This document shows, piece after piece, positions 1 through 5,536 of a stretch of DNA of 5,562 nt. Numbering within the stretch: position 1 is the stretch's first letter; each line of letters begins with the position of its first letter. The stretch spans positions 1-5,562 of the forward strand of contig URKH01000095.1 of NCBI GenBank assembly GCA_900548255.1, written 5' to 3'. Below the pieces are notes generated by a model. That model was not told the DNA's origin. It saw only the letters and a program-made list of their open reading frames with translations, and did no database searches. Both the position numbers and the translations under genes were made by a program. Source of the stretch: an uncultured Collinsella sp. (GTDB lineage Bacteria; Actinomycetota; Coriobacteriia; Coriobacteriales; Coriobacteriaceae).

Positions 1-619
1 CTCCACCCCGATTGGCGCTTACAAGCAGCTCGCCGCTTGGTACGAGAAGGGTGACGTCGACTTCGCCGAGGTCAGCACTTATAACCTGGACGAGTATCGT
101 GGTCTTTCGCACGACGATCCCCAGAGCTATCACTACTTTATGCGCGAGAACTTCTTCGATCACATCAATATCGATCTGAACAACACGCACGTGCCCGATG
201 GCTCCAACCCCGATGCCGCTGCTGCCTGCTCAGAGTACGACAAGATCGTCGCTGCCGCCGGTTACCCGGATCTGCAGCTGCTCGGCATTGGTAATAACGG
301 TCATATTGGCTTCAACGAGCCCGATGACCACTTCTCCAAGGGTACGCACTGCGTCGACCTGACCGAGAGCACCATTCAGGCTAACAGCCGCCTGTTCGAC
401 AGCATCGATGATGTGCCCCGTCAGGCTTACACCATGGGCACCCAGACCATCATGTATGCCCGCATGATCCTGGTTGTCGCCAACGGCGAGGCCAAGGCTC
501 AGGCCGTGCACGATATGTGCTATGGTCCGGTTACGCCCAAGTGCCCGGCTTCGATCCTGCAACTGCACACCAACTGCGTCGTCGTTGCTGACGAGGCCGC
601 TCTTTCGCTCTGCGAGTAA
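1..619 (+). CDS. nagB: Glucosamine-6-phosphate deaminase NagB, 5'-truncated by the window edge
   Basis: Cytosolic enzyme converting glucosamine-6-phosphate to fructose-6-phosphate and ammonia, the step that brings amino sugars into glycolysis. The first complete codon is at 2 and 205 residues are visible. Alignment by eye to E. coli NagB puts the first visible residue near position 43, so about 42 residues, including most of the N-terminal phosphate-binding loop, lie outside. Visible signatures: NLDEYRGL (visible residues 28-35; the Asp matches catalytic D72) and GIGNNGHIGFNEP (about 95-107; the His and Glu match H143 and E148). The position of E. coli D141 is Asn here, which I recall as usual in Bacillus-type NagB. 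ANSR supplies the phosphate-binding Arg (R172 equivalent). The E. coli allosteric residues R158, K160 and T161 align with H, V and D, and the C-terminal tail is short. I infer that this enzyme is not activated by GlcNAc-6-P. Codons are strongly C-ending, suggesting good expression. A terminator follows within 30 bases, so this is the last gene of its transcript. Confidence 0.96.
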   Translation, partial: STPIGAYKQLAAWYEKGDVDFAEVSTYNLDEYRGLSHDDPQSYHYFMRENFFDHINIDLNNTHVPDGSNPDAAAACSEYDKIVAAAGYPDLQLLGIGNNGHIGFNEPDDHFSKGTHCVDLTESTIQANSRLFDSIDDVPRQAYTMGTQTIMYARMILVVANGEAKAQAVHDMCYGPVTPKCPASILQLHTNCVVVADEAALSLCE

Positions 620-648
620 CGCGACCAAGCGATCTTGCATAGCTTTCC

Positions 649-678
649 AAAAGGCCCTCGCTTTGCGGGGGCCTTTTT
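649..678 (+). terminator. Intrinsic terminator of nagB
   Basis: A 13-pair stem (649-661 with 665-677, one T-G wobble) closes on a TTT loop. The arms are A/T at the base and GC-rich in the middle, and the 3' arm runs into TTTTT at 674-678. It lies 29 bases past the nagB stop. The A-run at the 5' base could also let it work weakly on the opposite strand. Confidence 0.93.
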
Positions 679-685
679 AGTGGAC

Positions 686-701
686 ATACGCCGTGGCGTA
701 T
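686..701. promoter_or_regulatory. Inverted repeat, possible operator
   Basis: ATACGCC-GT-GGCGTAT: perfect 7-bp arms with a 2-bp centre, 8 bases after the nagB terminator. The 2-base centre is too tight for an RNA hairpin without opening inner pairs, so a protein-binding dyad is the likelier reading. No regulator can be assigned. Confidence 0.35.
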
Positions 702-821
702 ACATGACGGAAACCTTGCCGCGTGCTTGACTGGAGGGTTTTAAATTTTTGTGATTCATTCTATAGCAGATTCTATGCACATTTGCCACCATAGAGTCGC
801 AGGCGGTAGCGAGGAGTAGGC

Positions 822-835
822 GAGTTGCGCAACTC
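822..835. promoter_or_regulatory. Perfect 14-bp palindrome, candidate operator
   Basis: GAGTTGC followed directly by GCAACTC, a fully symmetric dyad with no spacer, next to an AT-rich tract (AAATAAAAATAG, 836-847). It lies about 235 bases upstream of the regulator start. The symmetry fits binding of a homodimeric protein. Its owner and target are unknown. Confidence 0.4.
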
Positions 836-1019
836 AAATAAAAATAGCCGACTGCGCTACACTGCAAATGGGATGGGACATGCTGGCAAGCGCATTGACC
901 TGCGCAAAGACCTATTGGTCGGGGGATAAGATACCATCGGGCTTCGCTGTACAAAAACTTGCCAAACACGTACCGGCAGACAATTAAAAACTCTAAGTCG
1001 CGCTATTCACGGGGCGGCT

Positions 1020-1053
1020 CATATGGTCCTGCAGCTACGGTGTCCATATGGTC
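1020..1053 (+). repeat. CATATGGTC direct repeat, also a potential hairpin, upstream of the regulator RBS
   Basis: The 9-mer CATATGGTC occurs at 1020-1028 and 1045-1053, a period of 25 bases. Because CATATG is self-complementary, CATATGG (1020-1026) can also pair with CCATATG (1044-1050) to form a 7-bp stem with a 17-base loop in the transcript. It ends 5 bases before the ribosome-binding site. It could be tandem operator half-sites or a leader hairpin; sequence alone does not decide. Confidence 0.4.
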
Positions 1054-1058
1054 GAGTT

Positions 1059-1064
1059 GAGGAG
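1059..1064 (+). promoter_or_regulatory. Ribosome-binding site of the MalT/BTAD regulator
   Basis: GAGGAG ends 5 bases before the ATG at 1070, a near-ideal spacing that fixes this start over later in-frame ATGs such as those at codons 14 and 21. Confidence 0.85.
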
Positions 1065-1069
1065 CAAGC

Positions 1070-4066
1070 ATGGTAAACGATTTGGGCAATACGGACGACC
1101 TCGAGTTGATGCCGACGGGCGGCGGCTATATGGTGCGGCGCGATCGCTTGATGAACGAGCTCATCGTTAAAGGGCGCAAGGCGGGAATTGTTTTGCTCTA
1201 CGCGCCCGATGGGTTTGGTAAGACGTCGGTGTTGCTGCAATACGTGCAGGAGGTTAAATCGGACCCCACGCGAGGGCCGGTTCGGATTATCGAGGCCGAC
1301 CGCGCGATTGGACGCGAGCTCTTTATGCAGCTCGAGGTTGTCGCCGATGAGCTTAAGGACAAACCTCATTCGCTCGTTGCGATCGACAACGTGCCCAATC
1401 TCGAGCAGCACGAAACCGAGGACCTCATCGATCGAATCCGCAGCTTACGTGCTACGGGGACGGGGGTCTTTATTGCCTGCCGCCCCTCCAACCGATTGCT
1501 TATCCACGGGCTGGGCGATTCTGTAAAAGTCAATGCGCAGATGCTCAAGGTGCACGCCTATGAGTATTCGTCATGGGCCACGGCGTTCTCAATCAGCACA
1601 TCGCTTGATTTCTATCGGCTCACACAGGGCGTACCCGAGCTGGTATCTGCCTTGCAGACGGGAATGTATGGACAGGGCGATGTTGCCGGGTTGCTCGAGA
1701 ACGAAATCGTCAACGTGTACGGTGCGGCGCTGGCCGATCTCGCATCGCTCGAGAACAACCTGTTGTTTACCGTTGCCTGTTTGATGGTGCTGATGGGCGA
1801 GGGCCGCATTGCGGAGCTAGAGGCGTGCGGCGTGAGGCTTTCGATGGTCGACCAGTCCATCTTTGTGCGCGATTATCCGATTTTTGGCGTGGATCCGTCT
1901 GATCGCACCTTTAGGTGTTTGGGCGCTAAGGACAACGCGCGCCTGAGGCTGCGAAAGCTTGTTGCCGAGATCCGTCCCGAACTTGTATCGCGGGCTGCTC
2001 GCATTTTGATCAAGGCGGGCCGATGCGATTTGGCTATGGACCTGGCCGACGCGTTCTTGGACCGCCATGTGGTATTGGAACTTGCCGGGCAGTATGGGAC
2101 CGATCTTGCCCTGACCGGGCACGGAGGGGACATTTGCCGTGCGGCGTCGGCGATGATCAATGCGGAAAAGCAGGAGCAAGAGCCGGCACCCGCCGAGGCA
2201 CTCGGCGTGTATCTGGCGGCTGTCAGCGTGTGCAATACAAAGCTAGCAAGGTATATGGCGTCCGTTATCGAACGTGCGGGTGACCAGGCGGCGCACGAGG
2301 TCGATCCCGCTACCTGGAAAATAGCCCAGGCGCTCACCATCGCCTTTTATGGCGACAATGATCTGGGGCTTCCCGCCAACCCTGTTGTGCAAGAACAGAC
2401 ATCCTGCGAGGTGCTCGACATGCTGTCCGCGCATATCGAGGTCAAGCGCCACCTAACCGAGCGAGCGGAAGACGGCAATGTTCTCGCGAAGCTCAAGGCG
2501 TGCAAAGCTTATGATTGCGAGCTCGACATCGCGGGGATTCTCATACAGGCCGACCATATGCTGGTGGAGCTGTTCGACGGCTCGTTTGCTAAACCCGACG
2601 AGCGCGATGACAAGATGGCGCAGATACTCGAGGCGCTCGATATCCGCGGGCTTAAGGCGCCGTCCATTTGGCTGCGTATGGTGCTCGCGGCGCGGCGCCT
2701 GCTCGCGGGCTTGCCCGTGACCGACGATGTGGCGTTTGGCGAGCTCGACCGCTTTGCGGTGCGTGTTCGTGACAATCAAATTCAGCTGTTTGGGTTATTG
2801 CTGGAGGGTTGGCAATCGCTGGCGGAGGGGCGGCCGGTCAACGCGAAGTTCCGCGCGGTTCAGGTGCTCAAGCTCGCCGACGAATCGATTGCGTACATGC
2901 GCGAAAACGCGTTGCTGCTGGAGCGCGTGGCGTACCTGCGCAATACGTCGCTGGTATCGGTTCGCGAAGAGGCGGAGCTGCTCGACATTAGCAAGACGCA
3001 GGCCGGTGGCTCAGAAGCCTGGATCGTGGCGCTGCACCTGGCCGCTGCGGGCCGCGATAGCGATCTTGCCGCCTGGATGTCTATGAATCGCTCGGGGATT
3101 TTAGACCCATCGTATCGGCTATTTGCGCGTCTTGCGATGCACTGTCTGGGCGAGCCTGCCGTCAGGATTCGCAAGAAGCTTCCGGTGCGTGAGCTGTCGC
3201 GGTATTCACTACGCGATGATTTTGAGGGCGAAAGCGAGCACCTGTTCCAGGCGGGCGAGGTTGAGGCTGTCGATACGATCGGCCATATTGAGATGCGCAT
3301 GTTTGGCACATTTCGCGCCGAGCGCGACGGCTTTCCCATCACGGATAAGATGTGGCGTCGCAAAAAGGCGGCAACACTTGCCGAGCGGCTCGCGTTGGGC
3401 ATGGATGCCATGGTCGACCGCGAGACAATCGCCATGGAGTTGTGGCCCCATGCCGAGTTTAGCGCCGCGCGCAACAATCTGTATTCGACGGTATCGCGCT
3501 TGCGCTCGGCTTTGGGTCCAACGCCGGATGGCAAGTCGTGCGTGCTCATCCAAAACGAGTGCATAGGGCTCAACGGCGACTACGTTAAGACCGATGTAAG
3601 GCTCTTTGACCAGCTGAGCCGCGAGATCCTGGGAAACCGTATGGGCGCGAGAGGCCCTCACCTGGTTGAGCTTTGTCTTAAGGTTGAGCAGCTCTACGCG
3701 GGGCCGCTGTATGTTCCCACCGGTTGCAATCCCACGTTTTTTACGCGCATGCGCCACATTATGCAATCCAAGTACATCGACTGCATGATTAGGGGAGCGA
3801 ATGCCGCTCTCGAGGAAAATGACCTGCAATCGGCAATTTGGCTCGTTGAATCGGGGCTTCGCCAAGAGACTGCGCGCGAGGACATGGTTCGCTGTGCCAT
3901 GCGCGTTTACGGTGCGGCGGGACGACGCCGCGATGTTGTCGAGCTATACAGCGGCCACATGCACCACCTGCGAGAGCAGGTTCAAGGCGTGCCTGAGCCC
4001 GAGACAAGGCGCCTGTATGAGCGCCTGGTCGAAGGCAGGCTCAAGCGCGTGCTTGTCGAGCGATAA
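1070..4066 (+). CDS. Large transcriptional regulator: MalT-like STAND ATPase with C-terminal SARP-type winged helix and BTAD domain
   Basis: A 998-residue soluble protein with no membrane segment seen. Residues 22-200 resemble the MalT-type STAND ATPase: RRDRLMNEL leads into Walker A APDGFGKT (45-52; MalT has APAGYGKT), Walker B LVAIDN (102-107), the sensor-type strand VFIACR (133-138) and RLTQGVPELVSAL (183-195), which matches the family's GWP-containing helix. Residues 200-730 are Ala/Leu-rich and helical, probably TPR-like arrays that sense the ligand. Residues 738-838 form an OmpR/SARP-type winged helix (MRMFGTF, the ELWPHAE turn, NNLYSTVSRLRSALG). Residues 840-985 are a BTAD domain (YAGPLY, the VYGAAGRRRDVVELY helix pair). 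Known for these families: STAND proteins bind ATP with an inducer and oligomerise to activate transcription. That this one does so is inference; inducer and targets are unknown. There is no LuxR-type HTH as in MalT. In AfsR-type SARPs the winged helix and BTAD precede the ATPase; here the order is reversed. The gene is monocistronic, preceded by a repeat-rich gap and converging on yhbY. Confidence 0.9.
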   Translation: MVNDLGNTDDLELMPTGGGYMVRRDRLMNELIVKGRKAGIVLLYAPDGFGKTSVLLQYVQEVKSDPTRGPVRIIEADRAIGRELFMQLEVVADELKDKPHSLVAIDNVPNLEQHETEDLIDRIRSLRATGTGVFIACRPSNRLLIHGLGDSVKVNAQMLKVHAYEYSSWATAFSISTSLDFYRLTQGVPELVSALQTGMYGQGDVAGLLENEIVNVYGAALADLASLENNLLFTVACLMVLMGEGRIAELEACGVRLSMVDQSIFVRDYPIFGVDPSDRTFRCLGAKDNARLRLRKLVAEIRPELVSRAARILIKAGRCDLAMDLADAFLDRHVVLELAGQYGTDLALTGHGGDICRAASAMINAEKQEQEPAPAEALGVYLAAVSVCNTKLARYMASVIERAGDQAAHEVDPATWKIAQALTIAFYGDNDLGLPANPVVQEQTSCEVLDMLSAHIEVKRHLTERAEDGNVLAKLKACKAYDCELDIAGILIQADHMLVELFDGSFAKPDERDDKMAQILEALDIRGLKAPSIWLRMVLAARRLLAGLPVTDDVAFGELDRFAVRVRDNQIQLFGLLLEGWQSLAEGRPVNAKFRAVQVLKLADESIAYMRENALLLERVAYLRNTSLVSVREEAELLDISKTQAGGSEAWIVALHLAAAGRDSDLAAWMSMNRSGILDPSYRLFARLAMHCLGEPAVRIRKKLPVRELSRYSLRDDFEGESEHLFQAGEVEAVDTIGHIEMRMFGTFRAERDGFPITDKMWRRKKAATLAERLALGMDAMVDRETIAMELWPHAEFSAARNNLYSTVSRLRSALGPTPDGKSCVLIQNECIGLNGDYVKTDVRLFDQLSREILGNRMGARGPHLVELCLKVEQLYAGPLYVPTGCNPTFFTRMRHIMQSKYIDCMIRGANAALEENDLQSAIWLVESGLRQETAREDMVRCAMRVYGAAGRRRDVVELYSGHMHHLREQVQGVPEPETRRLYERLVEGRLKRVLVER

Positions 4067-4096
4067 AAAACGGGCGCCCGAATCACTCGGACGCCC
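4065..4096 (-). terminator. Intrinsic terminator of the yhbY transcript, overlapping the regulator stop codon
   Basis: On the - strand GGGCG and CCGA-type arms (4092-4096 with 4072-4076, and 4087-4090 with 4078-4081, one internal mismatch) form a 9-pair hairpin with a 5-base loop. It is followed, after one base, by TTTTTT (complement of 4065-4070). It starts 28 bases past the yhbY stop. Read on + the hairpin has no U-tract, so the regulator itself may lack a strong intrinsic terminator here. Confidence 0.85.
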
Positions 4097-4124
4097 ACAG
4101 GCTACTCGGTATGGCCAGTCGGTT

Positions 4125-4424
4125 TTAGACGAGCTTGATCTTCTCGATATCCTTGCGCGAGGACTCGCGATACAGCGAGAACTTGCGGCCGATAACCTGA
4201 ACGACGTCGGCGTGGCAGCGCTCGGCGAGCTCCTCGGCGGCCTCGCGGGCAGAAAGGCTGGAGCCGTCCAGCACGGAGCACTTAACGAGCTCGTGCTTCT
4301 CCAGGTAGGCGACCGTCTGCTCGACGGTGCCCTCGTTGACATCGGACTTACCGATGATGATGGCGGGGTTGAGGTGATGGGCCATGCTGCGAAGCTGCTT
4401 GACCTGGGCTCCTGTCAGTGCCAT
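4125..4424 (-). CDS. yhbY: YhbY-family CRM-domain RNA-binding protein (ribosome assembly)
   Basis: A 99-residue protein, the normal length for bacterial YhbY/YqeI, made of a single CRM domain. YhbY associates with pre-50S ribosomal particles and is thought to help large-subunit assembly. Visible family features: the N-terminal helix LTGAQVKQLRSMAHHLNP (residues 3-20), the IIIGK strand-loop (22-26), HELVKCSV (44-51), a helix rich in Ala/Glu (58-70) and the C-terminal VVQVIGRKFSLYRES (74-88), the last being highly diagnostic. The conserved GxxG RNA-contact loop reads GKSD (25-28): its second Gly is Asp, where I recall Gly in E. coli and Bacillus homologues. The start is the ATG at 4424, with only a weak GAGAA-like ribosome-binding site 5 bases upstream. 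Codons are mostly C-ending. The methyltransferase gene lies 158 bases upstream on the same strand with no clear terminator between, so co-transcription is possible. The gene converges on the regulator and has its own terminator. Confidence 0.94.
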   Translation of the reverse strand: MALTGAQVKQLRSMAHHLNPAIIIGKSDVNEGTVEQTVAYLEKHELVKCSVLDGSSLSAREAAEELAERCHADVVQVIGRKFSLYRESSRKDIEKIKLV

Positions 4425-4445
4425 GGGTTCTCGCTTTCTATGTAT

Positions 4446-4465
4446 GGGGCGCCCCGCAATGGGGC
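4446..4465 (-). repeat. GC-rich hairpin in the yhbY leader
   Basis: Between the methyltransferase and yhbY, GCCCC (4451-4455) and GGGGC (4461-4465) can form a 5-bp stem with a 5-base loop, and the overlapping GGGGCGCCCC (4446-4455) is a perfect 10-bp palindrome. Read on -, this sits 22 to 41 bases before the yhbY ATG and has no T-run after it, so it is not a normal terminator. It may be an mRNA leader structure. The rest of the 158-base gap shows no gene and no clear promoter. Confidence 0.4.
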
Positions 4466-4582
4466 CTTAATCTACGTGCGCTGTCCCACGATAGCGCAGG
4501 AACGGCGTGGTGTGGAGCGCGTTTGCCCAGTTCGCAAAGAATGCGGATGCCGGGCGGGAAGACGATGCAAGCTTTAGATGGG

Positions 4583-5470
4583 CTACGGGCGGGGTACGGA
4601 GACCGGTTCCCAGGCGATAAACGCCCATCGGACTTTGCGGATGTGGTCGAGCATGTAACGTCCCTGCGGTACGCCCTTGGATCCCGGCTCGCCGGCATGG
4701 GGGTTCTCGATCATGTGGTGGGCGATATAGTCGCGCAGGCGGTCAATCTTATCCTCGTTGCCATGCTCGAGCATGCGAGAAAAGTCTGCCACGCCCGCCT
4801 CAAGACTATCGAAGGTGTCGCGGCGGGGCGATTCAAAATACGTGACCTGCGGCAACGCACCCATCTGAATAAGGATGTTAAAGGCATATACAAATCCGTT
4901 GCTGCGGGTAACCGAGACGCCGATGGCGTTCATCAGGTGCAGGTCATAGCGCGGGCTGGAGTTGGCGACCATCGTGACAGCACAACGCCGACGAGCCGTA
5001 CGATCAAGCTTGGCAAGCGCACCTTTTAGATTGGTCGTCGTAACCGACCGACTGGCAAAGGCAACATCCACCGCTTTCACAACCGGTGCAACCAAATCCC
5101 AATCATCATCCCAAGCAAGCTCAAGCGGCGTAATAAGATCCTCGAGCCCATAGAACTCAATGCCAGCATCAAGCGTGCTCAACATAGCAGGGGAAAAGTC
5201 AGCAGCAATCACAGGATGCCCAGCCTGAGCAAGCGGAATAGCAATCGACCCAGCCCCGCACCCCATATCGAGCACCGACTCGCCAGGCTCAAGCGCCAGC
5301 AGTTTTATAAAATCCCGAGCATACGGGGCAGTCTCCAGCGGACGAAAATGCCGAGCCCGCTTATCCCACTCAAAACAATCATCAGCCCGATGCCGATCAG
5401 CCTGCAGACGCATCCATTCGCCATTCCAATCCGCAGAAAGAAGCTCAGATTGAATTACACCATCAGCCAC
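4583..5470 (-). CDS. Class I SAM-dependent methyltransferase, substrate unknown
   Basis: A 295-residue soluble protein that should transfer a methyl group from S-adenosylmethionine; nothing here shows the acceptor. Residues 35-62 (WDKRARHF, YARDFIKLL) form the helical cap typical of stand-alone methyltransferases in anaerobes. Motif I is VLDMGCGAGSIAIPLA (66-81, SAM-binding GCGAG), followed by the acidic strand end VIAADFSPAML (87-97, Asp91 to the SAM ribose) and VDVAFASRS (134-142) as the motif IV strand. The C-terminal part (about 170-295) is a substrate-side domain I cannot place in a named subfamily. The start is GTG at 5470: a stop (TGA, 5483-5485) lies in frame just upstream and GAGGGGG stands 7 bases before it, whereas the first in-frame ATG (codon 20) would cut the cap. 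Codon use changes sharply near codon 166. An upstream terminator ends 19 bases before the start. What else it could be: a small-molecule, tRNA or cofactor methyltransferase. Confidence 0.88.
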   Translation of the reverse strand: MADGVIQSELLSADWNGEWMRLQADRHRADDCFEWDKRARHFRPLETAPYARDFIKLLALEPGESVLDMGCGAGSIAIPLAQAGHPVIAADFSPAMLSTLDAGIEFYGLEDLITPLELAWDDDWDLVAPVVKAVDVAFASRSVTTTNLKGALAKLDRTARRRCAVTMVANSSPRYDLHLMNAIGVSVTRSNGFVYAFNILIQMGALPQVTYFESPRRDTFDSLEAGVADFSRMLEHGNEDKIDRLRDYIAHHMIENPHAGEPGSKGVPQGRYMLDHIRKVRWAFIAWEPVSVPRP

Positions 5471-5477
5471 GGGCCAT

Positions 5478-5484
5478 CCCCCTC
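5478..5484 (-). promoter_or_regulatory. Ribosome-binding site supporting the GTG start
   Basis: GAGGGGG on - lies 7 bases before GTG 5470. It overlaps the in-frame TGA (5483-5485), so translation cannot start further upstream in this frame. An ATG at 5477-5475 directly abuts the site in another frame and stops after four codons. Confidence 0.75.
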
Positions 5485-5489
5485 ACAAC

Positions 5490-5521
5490 AAAAAAGCGGC
5501 CCCTCCCAAAAGAAGAGCCGC
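5490..5521 (-). terminator. Intrinsic terminator of an upstream - strand gene outside the window
   Basis: On -, GCGGCTCTTC (5521-5512) pairs with GAGGGGCCGC (5505-5496) as a 10-pair stem with two T-G wobbles and a TTTTGG loop, followed by TTTTTT (5495-5490). On + the wobbles become C-A mismatches, so it is built to stop leftward transcription. It implies a - strand gene ending beyond 5562. The bases 5522-5562 hold no recognisable coding sequence. Confidence 0.88.
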
Positions 5522-5527
5522 AACCAG

Positions 5528-5536
5528 CATATATCA
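5528..5536 (-). promoter_or_regulatory. Weak candidate extended -10 for the methyltransferase
   Basis: TGATATATG on - matches an extended -10 (TGnTATAAT) imperfectly. TTGGAA lies 15 bases further upstream. A start about 7 bases downstream would fall at the base of the terminator hairpin, which is awkward, so this is only a possibility. Confidence 0.2.

Larger units (their letters stand above)
620..1069. other. Intergenic region with several dyads, no convincing gene
   Basis: Beyond the nagB terminator this stretch of about 390 bases holds no frame with a good start and ribosome-binding site. The longest open frame is at 820-987 on +, with an ATG at 868 giving 39 residues. It has no clear ribosome-binding site and no recognised family. 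Sequence elements seen: a 7-bp inverted repeat at 686-701; an ATTCTAT direct repeat at 758-764 and 770-776 with an inverted partial copy CATAGAGT at 790-797; a perfect 14-bp palindrome at 822-835; a short GACC-TATT-GGTC dyad at 909-920; and a duplicated CATATGGTC at 1020-1053. A weak promoter-like pair, TTGACT (727-732) and TGTGAT (750-755) with a 17-bp spacer, is the best I can find. It would give the regulator a leader of about 300 bases, and I do not assert it. The size and dyad density suggest control DNA for the downstream regulator. Confidence 0.6.

Noticed and set aside
704..730. ATG with eight codons ending in TGA after the nagB terminator
   Set aside because: Far too short and without a ribosome-binding site; no sign of a leader peptide with repeated regulatory codons.
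895..932. TTGACC with TAAGAT as a promoter for the regulator
   Set aside because: The spacing is 26 bases, far from the 16-18 needed, and no better -10 lies at the right distance.
230..969. - strand open frames opposite nagB and the following gap (230-640, 520-969)
   Set aside because: The first is a mirror of nagB. The second crosses the nagB terminator, has a biased composition and has no recognisable domain.
2860..3573. Long - strand open frame (237 codons) inside the regulator gene, and others such as 3209-3865
   Set aside because: Antisense shadows of a GC-rich coding sequence. Ser/Arg-rich with no recognisable motif, while the + strand frame shows clear winged-helix and BTAD signatures.
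4446..4465. GC-rich hairpin as terminator of the methyltransferase
   Set aside because: The stem is only 5 pairs and no T-run follows on the - strand, so it is listed only as a leader structure.
3801..4577. 258-codon + strand open frame spanning the regulator end and running antisense to yhbY
   Set aside because: Composition follows the reverse complement of yhbY. It has no family motif and crosses a strong terminator and two well-supported genes.
4418..5029. 203-codon + strand open frame opposite the methyltransferase C-terminal part
   Set aside because: Shadow of the methyltransferase, with no motif. The - strand frame carries motif I and continues intact through the region.
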